Assembly (NCBI GenBank): GCA_963742035.1
Contig: CAVUKH010000005.1
Location: 76,710 to 140,709 of the forward strand
Origin: Bog-473 sp963742035
GTDB taxonomy: Bacteria > Actinomycetota > Acidimicrobiia > Acidimicrobiales > RAAP-2
Reading direction: 5' to 3'
DNA length: 64,000 nt
Shown: positions 8,529 to 17,678 of the stretch, one piece after another
Numbering within the stretch: the first letter of the stretch is position 1
Layout of the letters: every line of letters begins with the position of its first letter
Made by a program: the position numbers and the translations under genes
The notes under the pieces: model-generated
Databases searched by the model: none
What the model was told of the DNA's origin: nothing
The model's input: only the letters and a program-made list of their open reading frames with translations

Positions 8529-9286
8529 AGCCAAAAGGGCGCGTGCCGCTCGCAGTGCCGAGGGTCTACTTCGCCGTCGTGGCCGTGATCTTGGCCGCTC
8601 TCGTCGTCGGTATCAGCAATCTCGGTCTCAGTACGTACAACCTCGTGGCTGGGGTGGCCGGCCAGGCCAAGTTGACCGCCTTCATCCAAGGCCCTGTGGC
8701 TCCGGCCGGTTGGTCCGCGAACTACGAGACCACCTATGGCTGGGCGAAACCGCTGTTCGGCGATAGCTCCGTGTGGAACCGGTACGTCATGCAGCCCGGA
8801 AGCGGCGGCACCCTCCATGCGACGACCACCGTGGTGGCCGATGTCATCAATGCCGCCGACCTCTCGGGGTTTTCAGCGTTCGGCGTCGAGAACTGCTACA
8901 CCTTCCACGGCTACGCCCTCGCAGACATCACCCAGGTGTCACTCGCCGGAGGAATCACCGGCCAGGCGCTGTCTTACACGTCGCAGCAATTCGGTAGCTG
9001 GTCGATCGTGTACTGGATCGTGCCGGTCAAGATGGACGCTGGAGGTACCGCCTACGAGCGGGTGGTGCTCTACGTCCAGAACAGAGGTCAAGGAGTGGTG
9101 ATCAAGGGAGTCACGACCGCCGACTCCGTCCGCAATATCGGCGGTACGCTCAACCGTTCGAACCAGGCAGACATCGGGCTCATCAACAATCGAACATTCC
9201 TCGTCGCCTTCGCCGATCAGCTGATCAACGCCCAGGCGAAGCGGGCGTCCATCATCGCGGCCGGTTCAAATGTCACCTCGACCTGA
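8525..9286 (+). CDS. Exosortase-coupled single-pass membrane protein, EpsI-like
   Basis: Starts at GTG 8525, overlapping the exosortase stop (GTGA), which decides the start. The protein is about 253 residues: a basic N-terminus, one TM helix (residues ~10-32) and an extracytoplasmic domain of ~215 residues. Features include a single-Cys ENCYTFHGY segment and an IVYWIVPV strand. Exosortase genes are often followed by an EpsI-type exosortase-associated protein of this size and layout; I assign it by position and architecture, not by firm sequence recognition. It ends without a sorting signal. Confidence 0.55.
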   Translation: MKPKGRVPLAVPRVYFAVVAVILAALVVGISNLGLSTYNLVAGVAGQAKLTAFIQGPVAPAGWSANYETTYGWAKPLFGDSSVWNRYVMQPGSGGTLHATTTVVADVINAADLSGFSAFGVENCYTFHGYALADITQVSLAGGITGQALSYTSQQFGSWSIVYWIVPVKMDAGGTAYERVVLYVQNRGQGVVIKGVTTADSVRNIGGTLNRSNQADIGLINNRTFLVAFADQLINAQAKRASIIAAGSNVTST

Positions 9287-9366
9287 CTCCTCGGCTCACG
9301 GGTTGAGCTGCAAGCCGCCAATGGATGTTGCGTTGACCAGCGTGCCAGCTTGTCGAGGCTGAACCC

Positions 9367-10086
9367 GTGACGTCGGTCCCGGCCGATCCCGACGGGCCGC
9401 CGATGGCGTCCGATGACACCCCGAAACCAGGTGAACTGAAAATCAAGGAGCGGCGCTCCTGGAAGACGTGGCAACTTCTGACCGCCGTTCTGTTGGCGGC
9501 CATCCTCGGGATGTGGATCAACGGGGATACGGGAGGAGCATCGGGCACGGGTGGAACGAGCGCAAGCAGCGGCAAGCTGCCTCCTCCCAATGCGTCGTCT
9601 TCGGGTTCGACTGCGGCCACGACCACCACGGCTCCCAGTGGCGGTACGGCCAAAGCGGGCGCCGCCGTCGGCAGTTCGAGTGGTGCGACGACGACCACGA
9701 CGACCGCCGCCGGCGCCACCACGACCACGGTGGCGGGCGGATCGACCTCGACACCCACCTCGGCTCCTGCGGCTGCCGCCGGCCCCGCCCGCGTGCTCCT
9801 GACCTCACCGCAGCTCAAGGGCAATTGGACCAGCACGTCGTTCACGACGACCGCGGCGCCATGGAATATCGGCTGGGCCTTCTCCTGTGCCCCGGCGCCG
9901 GCAGCAGGACCGTCGTTCCAGGTCTTCGTTGTGCCGGCCGGTGGATCCCCGTCCGGCACACCCGCCATCAGTGAGACCGGACCGTCAGGACAGTCGGTGA
10001 CGGCTCAATCCACCACTGGCGCGCAGACCTTGGTGATCCAAACGACGGCGTCGTGTACCTGGATAGTCAAGGTCACGGGCTCGTAG
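9367..10086 (+). CDS. Membrane-anchored Ser/Thr-rich extracytoplasmic protein
   Basis: Unrecognised family. About 239 residues from GTG 9367 (ATG 9403 is an alternative). It has a charged N-terminus (KIKERRSWKTW), one TM helix (residues ~38-55), then ~80 residues almost entirely of Ser, Thr, Gly and Ala (TTTTTAAG-type runs). The C-terminal ~100 residues look folded, with two Cys (FSCAPAP and ASCTWIVKV) that may form a disulfide. The final strand TASCTWIVKVTGS ends the protein. The mucin-like linker suggests O-glycosylation. It sits 80 bases after the exosortase-coupled gene and may be a client or partner; that is inference from position. Confidence 0.65.
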   Translation: MTSVPADPDGPPMASDDTPKPGELKIKERRSWKTWQLLTAVLLAAILGMWINGDTGGASGTGGTSASSGKLPPPNASSSGSTAATTTTAPSGGTAKAGAAVGSSSGATTTTTTAAGATTTTVAGGSTSTPTSAPAAAAGPARVLLTSPQLKGNWTSTSFTTTAAPWNIGWAFSCAPAPAAGPSFQVFVVPAGGSPSGTPAISETGPSGQSVTAQSTTGAQTLVIQTTASCTWIVKVTGS

Positions 10087-10161
10087 TCGTCACGCCACGG
10101 CGACAGACTCCGCCGCATGATCGCCCCGTTGGCATCCGACGTGAGCCGGTAGATTGACCCC

Positions 10162-10791
10162 ATGCGCCTCGCAGTCCTTGTCTCGGGTTCCGGGACGATC
10201 CTGCGGGCGATGCTGGAAGATGGCCTCCCGGTCTCCGTCGTCCTCTCCGACCGGCCCTGCACCGCCCTGGCCCTGGCCGAGCAGCACGGGGTCGCCGCCG
10301 AGCTGGTCGACCGGGCCGTCTACGGCGGCTTCGGCCCGGAGTTCGACCGGAACGCCTTCACGGCCACGGTGGCCGCCACGCTGGTGGCGCACCAGGTCGA
10401 TCTGGTGGCCATGGCCGGCTTCGGGACCGTGCTGACGGGTGCCGTCCACCAGGCCCTTCCCGATCGGATCGTCAACACCCACCCTGCGCTGCTGCCTGCG
10501 TTCCCGGGCTGGCACGGGGTGCGTGACGCCCTGGCCGCCGGCGTCCCCGAGACGGGCTGCACCGTGCACCTCGCCACCCTCGAAATGGATGCCGGGCCGA
10601 TCCTGGCCCAGGAGGTGGTCCCGGTCCTGCCCGGCGACACCGAGGAGACGTTGCACGAGCGCATCAAGGTGGTCGAGCGGAAGCTCTACCCGGCCACCGT
10701 GGCCTGGGCCCTGGCCGAGCTGGAGGCGGGACGTGGTATTCATCCCGACCCGGAGAAGAGAGAAGGAGCAGTGGAGGAGATGACGTCGTGA
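10162..10791 (+). CDS. purN: Phosphoribosylglycinamide formyltransferase
   Basis: Transfers the formyl group of 10-formyl-THF to GAR, step 3 of purine synthesis, in the cytosol. About 209 residues, typical of PurN. It opens with LAVLVSGSGT, the phosphate-binding turn. The catalytic motif is VNTHPALLPAFPG with Asn105 and His107, and Asp143 lies in MDAGPILAQ. The stop overlaps the purH GTG. The order purN-purH-folD-metF puts formyl-folate supply and use together. Codon use becomes strongly GC-rich from here on, unlike the upstream pst/exosortase block. Confidence 0.95.
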   Translation: MRLAVLVSGSGTILRAMLEDGLPVSVVLSDRPCTALALAEQHGVAAELVDRAVYGGFGPEFDRNAFTATVAATLVAHQVDLVAMAGFGTVLTGAVHQALPDRIVNTHPALLPAFPGWHGVRDALAAGVPETGCTVHLATLEMDAGPILAQEVVPVLPGDTEETLHERIKVVERKLYPATVAWALAELEAGRGIHPDPEKREGAVEEMTS

Positions 10792-12362
10792 GAGCCCTGT
10801 TGTCCGTCTACGACAAGGAGGGCCTGGTCGAGCTGGCCCAGGGTCTCTCGGACCTCGGCTGGGAGCTCGTCGCCAGTGGGAACACGTCGGGCAAGCTGAC
10901 CGAGGCCGGGATCACCCATCTCGAGGTGGCCCAGGTCACGGGGTCCCCGGAAATGCTCGGCGGCCGCGTCAAGACGCTGCACCCGAAGATCCACGGCGGG
11001 ATCCTGGCCGACCGGTCGAAGCCGGCGCACCTCGACGACCTGTCGACCAACGGCATTGAGGCCATCGACCTCGTGGTGTCGAACCTGTACCCCTTCTCGT
11101 CGGACCCTTCCGTCGAGCTCATCGACATCGGAGGCCCGGCGATGGTGCGCGCCGCGGCCAAGAACCACGAGCACGTCGGGATCCTCACCTCGCCGGCGGA
11201 CTACCCGGCGGTGCTGGAGGAGCTCCGCACCTCCGGCTCCCTGTCGGCGGCGACCCGGCGCCGGCTGGCCCGGGCCGCGTTCGCACACACCGCCGCCTAC
11301 GACGCGGCCATCGTCGCCTGGCTCGATGCCGGAGGACCGACCCCGGTCGGGGAGCTCGACGGTGTCACGGCGGCCGACACCGAGGAGGCCGAACTGTCGG
11401 CGGTGCTCCCACCGACGTTGCATCTCACGCTCGAGCGCACCGAGGTGCTGCGCTACGGCGAGAACCCGCACCAGCGCGGCTCGCGCTACCGCATGGCCGG
11501 CACCCCGAGCTGGTGGGACGCCATGGTGCAGCACGGCGGGAACCCGCTCTCCTATCTCAACCTCTTCGACGGCGACGCCGCCTGGCGCCTGGTGCACGAG
11601 CTGGCGGCGGACGCCGGCAACGGGCAGGCCGTGGCCATCATCAAGCACGCCAACCCCTGCGGCGCCGCCGTGGCCGGCGACCTGGTCACCGCCTACGAGC
11701 GGGCGCTCGAGTGCGACGTCCAGAGTGCCTTCGGGGGCGTGGTCGCAATCGGCGGCGGCGTGACCGCCGAGGTGGCCGACGCCATCGCCGCCGGGCCGCA
11801 GGCCGACGTGATCATCGCCGCCTCCTACACCCCCGAGGCCCTCGAGAAGCTGACCGGCCGGCGCCGGGCAACCCGGCTGCTGTCCGGTCCCGCCCCGGAA
11901 CACGCACAGCGTCAATTAAGGAGCCTCGGTGCGAGCGTGCTGGTGCAGGACATCGACGCCTTCAGGTCGCCCCGCTCGGAGTGGCGGGCCGTCACCGCCC
12001 GCGCTCCGTCCGAGGAGGAGTGGCGCGACCTGGTCCTGGCCTGGCGGGTCTGCGGCCGCACCACCTCCAACGCGATCGCGATCGTGACCGCCGGCCAGGC
12101 CGTTGGTGTGGGCGCGGGCCAACAGTCGCGTGTCGTGGCCGCCGAGATCGCCGTGCAGAAGGCCGGCGAGCGGGCCAAGGGTGGTGCCGGCGCCAGCGAC
12201 GCCTTCTTCCCGTTCCCCGACGGGCTGCTCGTCCTGGCCGACGCCGGGGTCACGGCGGTCGTCCAGCCCGGCGGGTCGGTGAAGGACGGGGAAGTGATCG
12301 CCGCCGCCGACGAAGCCGGATTGGCGATGGTCATGACCGGCGAACGGCACTTCCGCCACTGA
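10788..12362 (+). CDS. purH: Bifunctional AICAR formyltransferase / IMP cyclohydrolase
   Basis: Catalyses the last two steps of IMP synthesis. About 524 residues, the normal full length. The N-terminal MGS-like cyclohydrolase domain has LLSVYDKEGLVELA and the GGRVKTLHPKIHGGILADR segment. The C-terminal formyltransferase domain has the catalytic Lys286-His287 pair in KHANPCGAAVA, then QSAFGGVVA and DAFFPFPDG. Start GTG 10788 overlaps the purN stop (GTGA). The stop shares one base with the folD start. Confidence 0.96.
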   Translation: MRALLSVYDKEGLVELAQGLSDLGWELVASGNTSGKLTEAGITHLEVAQVTGSPEMLGGRVKTLHPKIHGGILADRSKPAHLDDLSTNGIEAIDLVVSNLYPFSSDPSVELIDIGGPAMVRAAAKNHEHVGILTSPADYPAVLEELRTSGSLSAATRRRLARAAFAHTAAYDAAIVAWLDAGGPTPVGELDGVTAADTEEAELSAVLPPTLHLTLERTEVLRYGENPHQRGSRYRMAGTPSWWDAMVQHGGNPLSYLNLFDGDAAWRLVHELAADAGNGQAVAIIKHANPCGAAVAGDLVTAYERALECDVQSAFGGVVAIGGGVTAEVADAIAAGPQADVIIAASYTPEALEKLTGRRRATRLLSGPAPEHAQRQLRSLGASVLVQDIDAFRSPRSEWRAVTARAPSEEEWRDLVLAWRVCGRTTSNAIAIVTAGQAVGVGAGQQSRVVAAEIAVQKAGERAKGGAGASDAFFPFPDGLLVLADAGVTAVVQPGGSVKDGEVIAAADEAGLAMVMTGERHFRH

Positions 12363-13225
12363 TGGGCGCCATCCTGCTCGACGGCCAGGCGGTCGCCGAC
12401 CGGCTCAACGCGGAGGTGGCCGACGGCGTGGCTCGGCTGGCCACGGAAGGCAAACACGTGGGTCTCGGCACGGTGTTGGTTGGTGACGACGCGCCCAGCG
12501 AGCGCTACGTCGCCATGAAGCACGAGGACTGCGCCGCCCTCGGCATGTACTCGGCCGGCGAGCACCTGCCGGCCACGGCCACGCAGGCCGAGGTGCTCCA
12601 TGTCATCGACCGCTTCAACCGCGACCCCAAGATCAGCGCGTTCCTGGTCCAGCTGCCGTTGCCAGACGGGCTCGACGAGACGGAGGCCCTCCTCGCCGTC
12701 GACCCCGCCAAGGACGTCGACGGGCTGCACCCGGTGAACCTGGGACGCCTGGTGATCGGCACGCCGGGCCAGCTGCCCTGCACGCCGGCGGGCATTGTGG
12801 AGCTGCTCCACGCCTACGACGTCCCGGTCGAGGGCCGCCACGCCGTGATCATCGGGCGCGGCGTGACGATCGGCCGGCCGCTGGGCATGCTCCTCTCGCT
12901 CAAGCGCCCCGGCCTCAATGCGGCGGTGAGCATGGTGCACACGGGCGTCCCCGCGCCCGCAATGGCGGCGATCGTGCGCAGCGCCGACATCGTGGTCTCG
13001 GCCGCCGGGCGGCCACACCTCCTCACTCCCGAGATGGTCAAGCCCGGGGCCGCCGTGGTGTCGGCCGGCACGACCTTCGAGGGCAAGAAGCTCATCCCCG
13101 ACGCCCACCCCGACGTGGCCGAGGTGGCCGGATGGATCACGCCCCGCCTCGGTGGGGTCGGGCCCATGACCCGTGCCATGCTGTATCGCAACGCGTTGCG
13201 GGCTGCGGAGATGTCGGCGCAGTGA
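12362..13225 (+). CDS. folD: Methylenetetrahydrofolate dehydrogenase / cyclohydrolase
   Basis: Interconverts 5,10-methylene-THF and 10-formyl-THF, supplying PurN and PurH. About 287 residues. Key elements are Tyr49 and Lys53 in SERYVAMKHEDC (the YxxxK catalytic pair), VQLPLPDGLDE, the KDVDGLHPVNLG loop, the Rossmann GRGVTIGRPLG segment and GGVGPMTRAML. ATG 12362 is chosen because it overlaps the purH stop by one base; the frame is open upstream only as a shadow of purH. Confidence 0.95.
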   Translation: MGAILLDGQAVADRLNAEVADGVARLATEGKHVGLGTVLVGDDAPSERYVAMKHEDCAALGMYSAGEHLPATATQAEVLHVIDRFNRDPKISAFLVQLPLPDGLDETEALLAVDPAKDVDGLHPVNLGRLVIGTPGQLPCTPAGIVELLHAYDVPVEGRHAVIIGRGVTIGRPLGMLLSLKRPGLNAAVSMVHTGVPAPAMAAIVRSADIVVSAAGRPHLLTPEMVKPGAAVVSAGTTFEGKKLIPDAHPDVAEVAGWITPRLGGVGPMTRAMLYRNALRAAEMSAQ

Positions 13226-13286
13226 GGTCAGCACCCGGGCGACGTTTCCATTCCATTGGCGAGCCACGTACGGAGGCAGGGACCAA

Positions 13287-13652
13287 GTGAGCGAACGCGA
13301 GTATTCCGAGCGCCCGTGGGGCAATTACACCGTTCTCGACGACGAGGAGCCGGACCACAAGGTCAAACGGCTCGTGGTGCACCCCGGCAAGCGGCTCAGC
13401 TACCAGCGCCACGCCAAGCGGGCCGAGCACTGGTTCATTGTGGCGGGCACCGCGACGGTGACCCTCGACGGGACGGTGATTGAGGTAGCGGCCGGCCAGG
13501 CCATCGACATCCCCCTGGAGAGCGCGCACCGCGTCGCCAACGAGGGGAGTACCGACGTGGTCCTGATTGAGGTGCAGCGCGGGACGTACTTCGGCGAGGA
13601 CGACATCGTCCGGCTGGAGGACGACTTCGGGCGCGTCGAATCAGGGAGGTGA
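13287..13652 (+). CDS. Cupin, mannose-6-phosphate isomerase type II-like
   Basis: A small cupin of 121 residues matching the C-terminal isomerase domain of type II phosphomannose isomerase / mannose-1-phosphate guanylyltransferase. It opens with ERPWGNYTVLDD, the usual RPWG start, followed by VVHPGKRLSYQRHAKRAEHW (metal-binding His/Glu cluster) and IDIPLESAHRVAN. Stand-alone versions may act on sugar phosphates, but the substrate is not determined here. Start GTG 13287 has GGAGGCAGGG shortly upstream. The stop overlaps the metF GTG. Confidence 0.8.
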   Translation: MSEREYSERPWGNYTVLDDEEPDHKVKRLVVHPGKRLSYQRHAKRAEHWFIVAGTATVTLDGTVIEVAAGQAIDIPLESAHRVANEGSTDVVLIEVQRGTYFGEDDIVRLEDDFGRVESGR

Positions 13653-14521
13653 CACGCATAGCGGAGCTCCTGGCCGCCGGGCCCACCTACTCCTTCGAGT
13701 TCTTCCCGCCCAAGAACGACAAGGAACTGGCCACGCTCGCCCGCACCATCGGTGAGCTGCAGCCACTGCAGCCGTCGTTCGTCTCGGTGACCTACCGCGG
13801 CGGCGCGGAGTCCCGCCAGCGAACGGTCGATCTCGTGTCGGGCATGCTCCACACCACGAACCTCAACCCCATGGCCCACATCATCTGCGTGGCCCACACC
13901 CGTCTGGAGCTGGCCGACATTCTGGTGTCGCTGCGCAAGGCCGGGGTCGAGAACCTCATGGCCCTCGGCGGCGACCCACCCGAAGACCCGGCCGCCGGGC
14001 CCGGCGAGCTCGCCTACGCCACCGAGCTGGTGGAGCTGGCCCACGCGATCGGTGGCTTCTCCATCGGGGTGGCGGCGCACCCGGCCGGCCATCCACGCTC
14101 GCCCGACCTGTCCAGCGACCGCGACCACCTCGCGGCCAAGCTCGCCCTGGCCGACTTCGGGGTCACCCAGTTCTTCTTCGAGGCGGCAGAGTACGAGGGC
14201 CTCGTCGCCGACCTTCGAGCCCGCGGTGTCGACACGCCGGTGCTGCCCGGCATCCTGCCCGTGACCTCCTTGTCGACCATGGGCCGGCTGGGCGCCATGG
14301 GCGCCGCGGCACCGGCCTGGATGCAGGACCGCCTGCGCGCCGCCAACGATCGGGGCGGTGCCGACGCGGTTCGCAAGGAAGGGGTGGAGCTGGCCACCGA
14401 GCTGTGCGGGCGCCTTCTTCATTCCGGCGTGCCAGGGCTGCACTTCTACACGTTCAACACCTCCAGCGCGACCCGCGAGATCTACGCCGCGCTCGGGTTG
14501 GGGCCGAACACCGCTTCATAG
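13649..14521 (+). CDS. metF: Methylenetetrahydrofolate reductase
   Basis: FAD-dependent reduction of 5,10-methylene-THF to 5-methyl-THF for methionine synthesis. About 290 residues, standard for bacterial MetF. The hallmark YSFEFFPPKNDKE lies near the N-terminus; VSVTYRGGAESR, the NLMALGGDPP loop, a GVAAHPAGHPRS segment and FFFEAAEY follow. Start GTG 13649 overlaps the cupin stop. With FolD it forms a one-carbon branch point at the end of the purine operon. It is followed on the opposite strand by a decayed permease gene. Confidence 0.94.
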   Translation: MTRIAELLAAGPTYSFEFFPPKNDKELATLARTIGELQPLQPSFVSVTYRGGAESRQRTVDLVSGMLHTTNLNPMAHIICVAHTRLELADILVSLRKAGVENLMALGGDPPEDPAAGPGELAYATELVELAHAIGGFSIGVAAHPAGHPRSPDLSSDRDHLAAKLALADFGVTQFFFEAAEYEGLVADLRARGVDTPVLPGILPVTSLSTMGRLGAMGAAAPAWMQDRLRAANDRGGADAVRKEGVELATELCGRLLHSGVPGLHFYTFNTSSATREIYAALGLGPNTAS

Positions 14522-14564
14522 CGCGACCAGACGCAGACGGTAGGTCTCGCCGGCCGCGAGCTGC

Positions 14565-17004
14565 CTAATCGACCGGCCGCAGCAGATCGCTCGGCTTGGA
14601 CCGCGTCGCCACCCAGGCCGGCGCGATCGCGATGAGGTTGGCCCCCACGAGGACGCCTACTGTGATCGCCGCGGTGAGCAGGAACGGCACGACGGCGACC
14701 GGGACCACCCCGAGATTGTTCGCGAAGGCGTTCCACACCGTTCTCCCGACGACCAATCCCAGCGGGACGCCGAGGACGACACCGACCAGCGGCCAACGTG
14801 GTGGCCTGCCAGGAAACCGTCGGAGACGACCTGGCGGTTCACGAAGCCCAGCACCTTCAAGCAGCCCGACCTCCCGGCGTCGGCGCGACACGCTGACCAC
14901 CAGCAGGTGGGCCAGCGTCGCCGCACCGAACACGGCCAGCATCGCCCCGAAGATGAGAGGGAAGTTGACCGCCTCCCCGAAGTTGACCAGGGAGGTCGGG
15001 GCGAGGGGTTGCGTGGTGATCGATGGCGTACTCCGCCACGATAGCGGTCCAGCGCTGCCTTCCCTCGCGGGCCCGAGGACGAAGCTCACCCGGACGCCGC
15101 CGGTGCTGATGCCGGCCACCTTCTGACGGCACAGGGCCTGCTGGGGACCCGAGGGACAGGCGACGTGGATAAGGTCCGCCGTCGTCATGAGGATCGCCCG
15201 TGCCGAGGCTCACGAAACCCCCGAACTGCGGGAAGGAGGTCTGGGAGACGACCCGGAACGGCTCGGTGTGAGGCGCACCGGAATGGGTGGTGAACGGTGA
15301 TGTCGACGAGCGACCCGATGTGCGCGCCCACCTGGCGCATGGTCGGAGACGCCGAGGCCGATCTGGTCGTCGCTCACCGGAGGATTCCCGGCCACCGCCG
15401 AGAAGAGAAACGGTCCTTTGATCGGCGTTCCGGCGATGGAGCCGACGATCTTCCCGTTGACCGTGATCTCCGCCGCGCCGACGCCTTCCGTGATCGCGGT
15501 CACCGCAGGGTTGTGCTCCAGGCTGGTGAGCAGGGCGGGGTTCGGCCGGACTGAAGCCGACCTGCTCCGGGTCGCCATAGAGTCTGGGCGTCGACGTCAG
15601 GTTGGTCAGGCTGGTGCCGAAGACCCCCGTCGCGCACAGCGCGATGACCGCCAGCACCATGCCCAGGAGAGCGGAGCCAAGCGGGACGGTGGAGCCGCCG
15701 GATCGACGCTCCATGAGCGTTGCGGACGCCGATGACCGCGGTCGGCGGCGCTCCCAGGGTGACGAGGTTCGTCACCACGGCAGAGGAGCGGGGCGGCCGG
15801 GCTCGATCGTCGATCCTCTGCGTTCGCGCCGCCCGCATGGCCGGCCAGATGCCGAGAGCGAGCACGACCGCCACGGTGGCGAGTGCGCCGAGCGAGGAGC
15901 ACGAGCGGCGTCGAACTCGATCCCGGTGGAGGCCTCGGCCAGGCGTGCCTCGCCGAGCGGCGCGATGGGGGACAACGCAGTGGCGAGCACCACAGCACCA
16001 ACGGCACCCGCAATGCCCACGACCAGGTTCCGTGCCATGTCGAGCGCGAAGAGCTCCCGGCCGGAGATGCCCAGTGCGACCAGGGTCGGGTGGTCCTCAC
16101 TCTCGACGGCGCTCTGGCGGGCCAGGGCCTGGCCGACGACGGCCAGCCCGACAAGCGCGGCGAGTGCGGCGAGGATCCACCACCCGACGGCCTGCGGATG
16201 GATGGACGCCTGAATCGTGGCGGCGATTCCGTCCTGGCTCGAGGCGCCGACGCTGGACTGACTGCCCCAAGATTCAGTTGTCTGAGCTGCTGGTCCAATT
16301 GGATCATGCCGGCCTCACCCTGGCGGAGGCGCACGAAGTACTGGTACTGCGTCGGCGGTGTGGGGGAGCACCGAGCGCGCGAATCCCGGGCCGGCGTAAA
16401 GGAGGTAGACGGGTGTGGTGCCGGAGGGGAACTCGAACTCACTGGCTCTCGATCCCGACCACCCGAAGGGCGAGGTGCAGGACCGTGCGGGACGGGAGTC
16501 CCCGTGTTCGGGTTGTTGTACGCCGCGGCTTCGGATGGTGCTTCGAACGGGACGTGGATCACGGTTCCGACGTGCACGCCGTCGTCGTGCTGCAGGGTGA
16601 AGGAGGCCAGTACCTCATCGGGCTTGGAGGGGTCGGGCATGTGGCCCGACACGAGTGTCGAGAGCGACGGTCCCCGGCCCCTGAGCACCGCCACGCCGAA
16701 GTCATTCCCGTTGACCGGGTGCGCGCAGTCGCACGTCGGGATTCCCCTCGTCGGGCAAGACGAGCTCGGTGGCGGAGGTGACGCTAGGGAGGTGGGCCAC
16801 TGCCGGCAACGGCCTGGTTGCATACACCACGGAATCGAACCCGTGGGCCGCCACGAACCGCGGGAACGCTGTCTCCGTTCGCCGGCCCGCGGCGGCAGCG
16901 GCCAGCACCAGCCCTCCGACGATGCTGATGAGGATGGCGATGGCCAGCCAGGACCGCCAACGGCGGCGTAACCCGGCGTGGAACACCAACCCGACTGCCC
17001 CCAC
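14565..17004 (-). pseudogene. Decayed FtsX-like ABC transporter permease
   Basis: Read right to left, pieces of one ~800-residue FtsX/MacB-type permease appear in successive frames. The N-terminus starts at 17004 (RRWRSWLAIAILISIVGG, a first TM helix), followed by ALRGRGPSLS-type extracytoplasmic sequence near 16700-16450, QYQYFVRLRQGE near 16350, MARNLVVGIAGAVGAVVL near 16030, VVLALGIWPAMRAART near 15870, and a C-terminal block 15188-14565 with LVNFGEAVNFPLIFGAML and a final ATRSKPSDLLRPV. At least five frame changes in both directions separate them. No partner ATPase gene is present upstream (17005-17206 holds nothing coding). This looks like true decay rather than one sequencing error. Confidence 0.8.
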
Positions 17005-17206
17005 GGCACACTCCTCCCGTCCCCATCAGCTTGGTCCCTTCAACAGGGGTTACCAAGGTGGCCACCCTGCGCAGCGATCTCGTGGTGGCACCGGCGCCGC
17101 CCTCGTGTTGGCACGAACGGTCGGGCCGAAGTCCGGAAGAGCCGAAATGGGCTGCCGCCGGCAGAGGTGGGTCGTCTAGTGGGCCCAGACATAGTGGGTA
17201 TCCTTA

Positions 17207-17425
17207 GTGGGTATGGCTTACGTCGTCGCCCGTCCCAGGGGGAGATTCGAGATCCGGGAGTCGGTTCACACCCCGAAGGGCCCCCGGGCCCGATCCCTGG
17301 CCAACTACGCGCATTTCAACGACGAAGTGCTGGACAAGGCCCGCCGGAGGGCGACGCGCCCCTTCGACGCCGGGGTCGTGCGGGCAGCCGCGGCCAGATT
17401 GGGGGGCGAGGCCCCTCGCACGTAG
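17207..17425 (+). CDS. Small hypothetical protein upstream of nucleotidyltransferase
   Basis: 72 codons: MAYVVARPRGRFEIRESVH then TPKGPRARSLANY. The compact, basic, repeat-free start looks like a real N-terminus and recurs, as far as I recall, beside nucleotidyltransferase-type genes in actinobacteria. The +1 frame is open across the stop and continues as DQQSQTRRFVEASRRMARSL into the 17478-17663 stretch. The original protein may have been ~150 residues, broken by a one-base change near 17410-17420. Function unknown; an antitoxin-like or partner role is a guess from position. Confidence 0.5.
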   Translation: MGMAYVVARPRGRFEIRESVHTPKGPRARSLANYAHFNDEVLDKARRRATRPFDAGVVRAAAARLGGEAPRT

Positions 17426-17477
17426 TCCCCGGGACCAGCAGTCCCAGACTCGGCGCTTCGTCGAAGCCTCTCGCCGG

Positions 17478-17663
17478 ATGGCCCGTTCGTTGGCGCAGGT
17501 CCCAGCGGCGGCGGAGCGTCAGGATCCCGGCGACGCCCTCATCGAGCTCCTCGGTCTCGTCGCCCAGGTCGGTGCGTTCGGGCCGGCTCGCAAGCCGGAG
17601 CCACTGCGATTCCCGCCCCTGGCCCGCTTGCGGGCGGCGCGTCCAGCAGGGGCCTCGGACTGA
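17478..17663 (+). CDS. Probable C-terminal remainder of the preceding small gene
   Basis: 61 codons from ATG 17478, but the frame is open upstream to at least 17412 and lines up as the continuation of the 17207 gene after a +1 shift. The content is helical and Arg/Ala-rich (QDPGDALIELLGLVAQVGAF). It ends 15 bases before the nucleotidyltransferase start, so the three stretches form one transcriptional unit. No independent ribosome site is evident. Confidence 0.35.
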   Translation: MARSLAQVPAAAERQDPGDALIELLGLVAQVGAFGPARKPEPLRFPPLARLRAARPAGASD

Positions 17664-17678
17664 CGGGCGGATACCACG

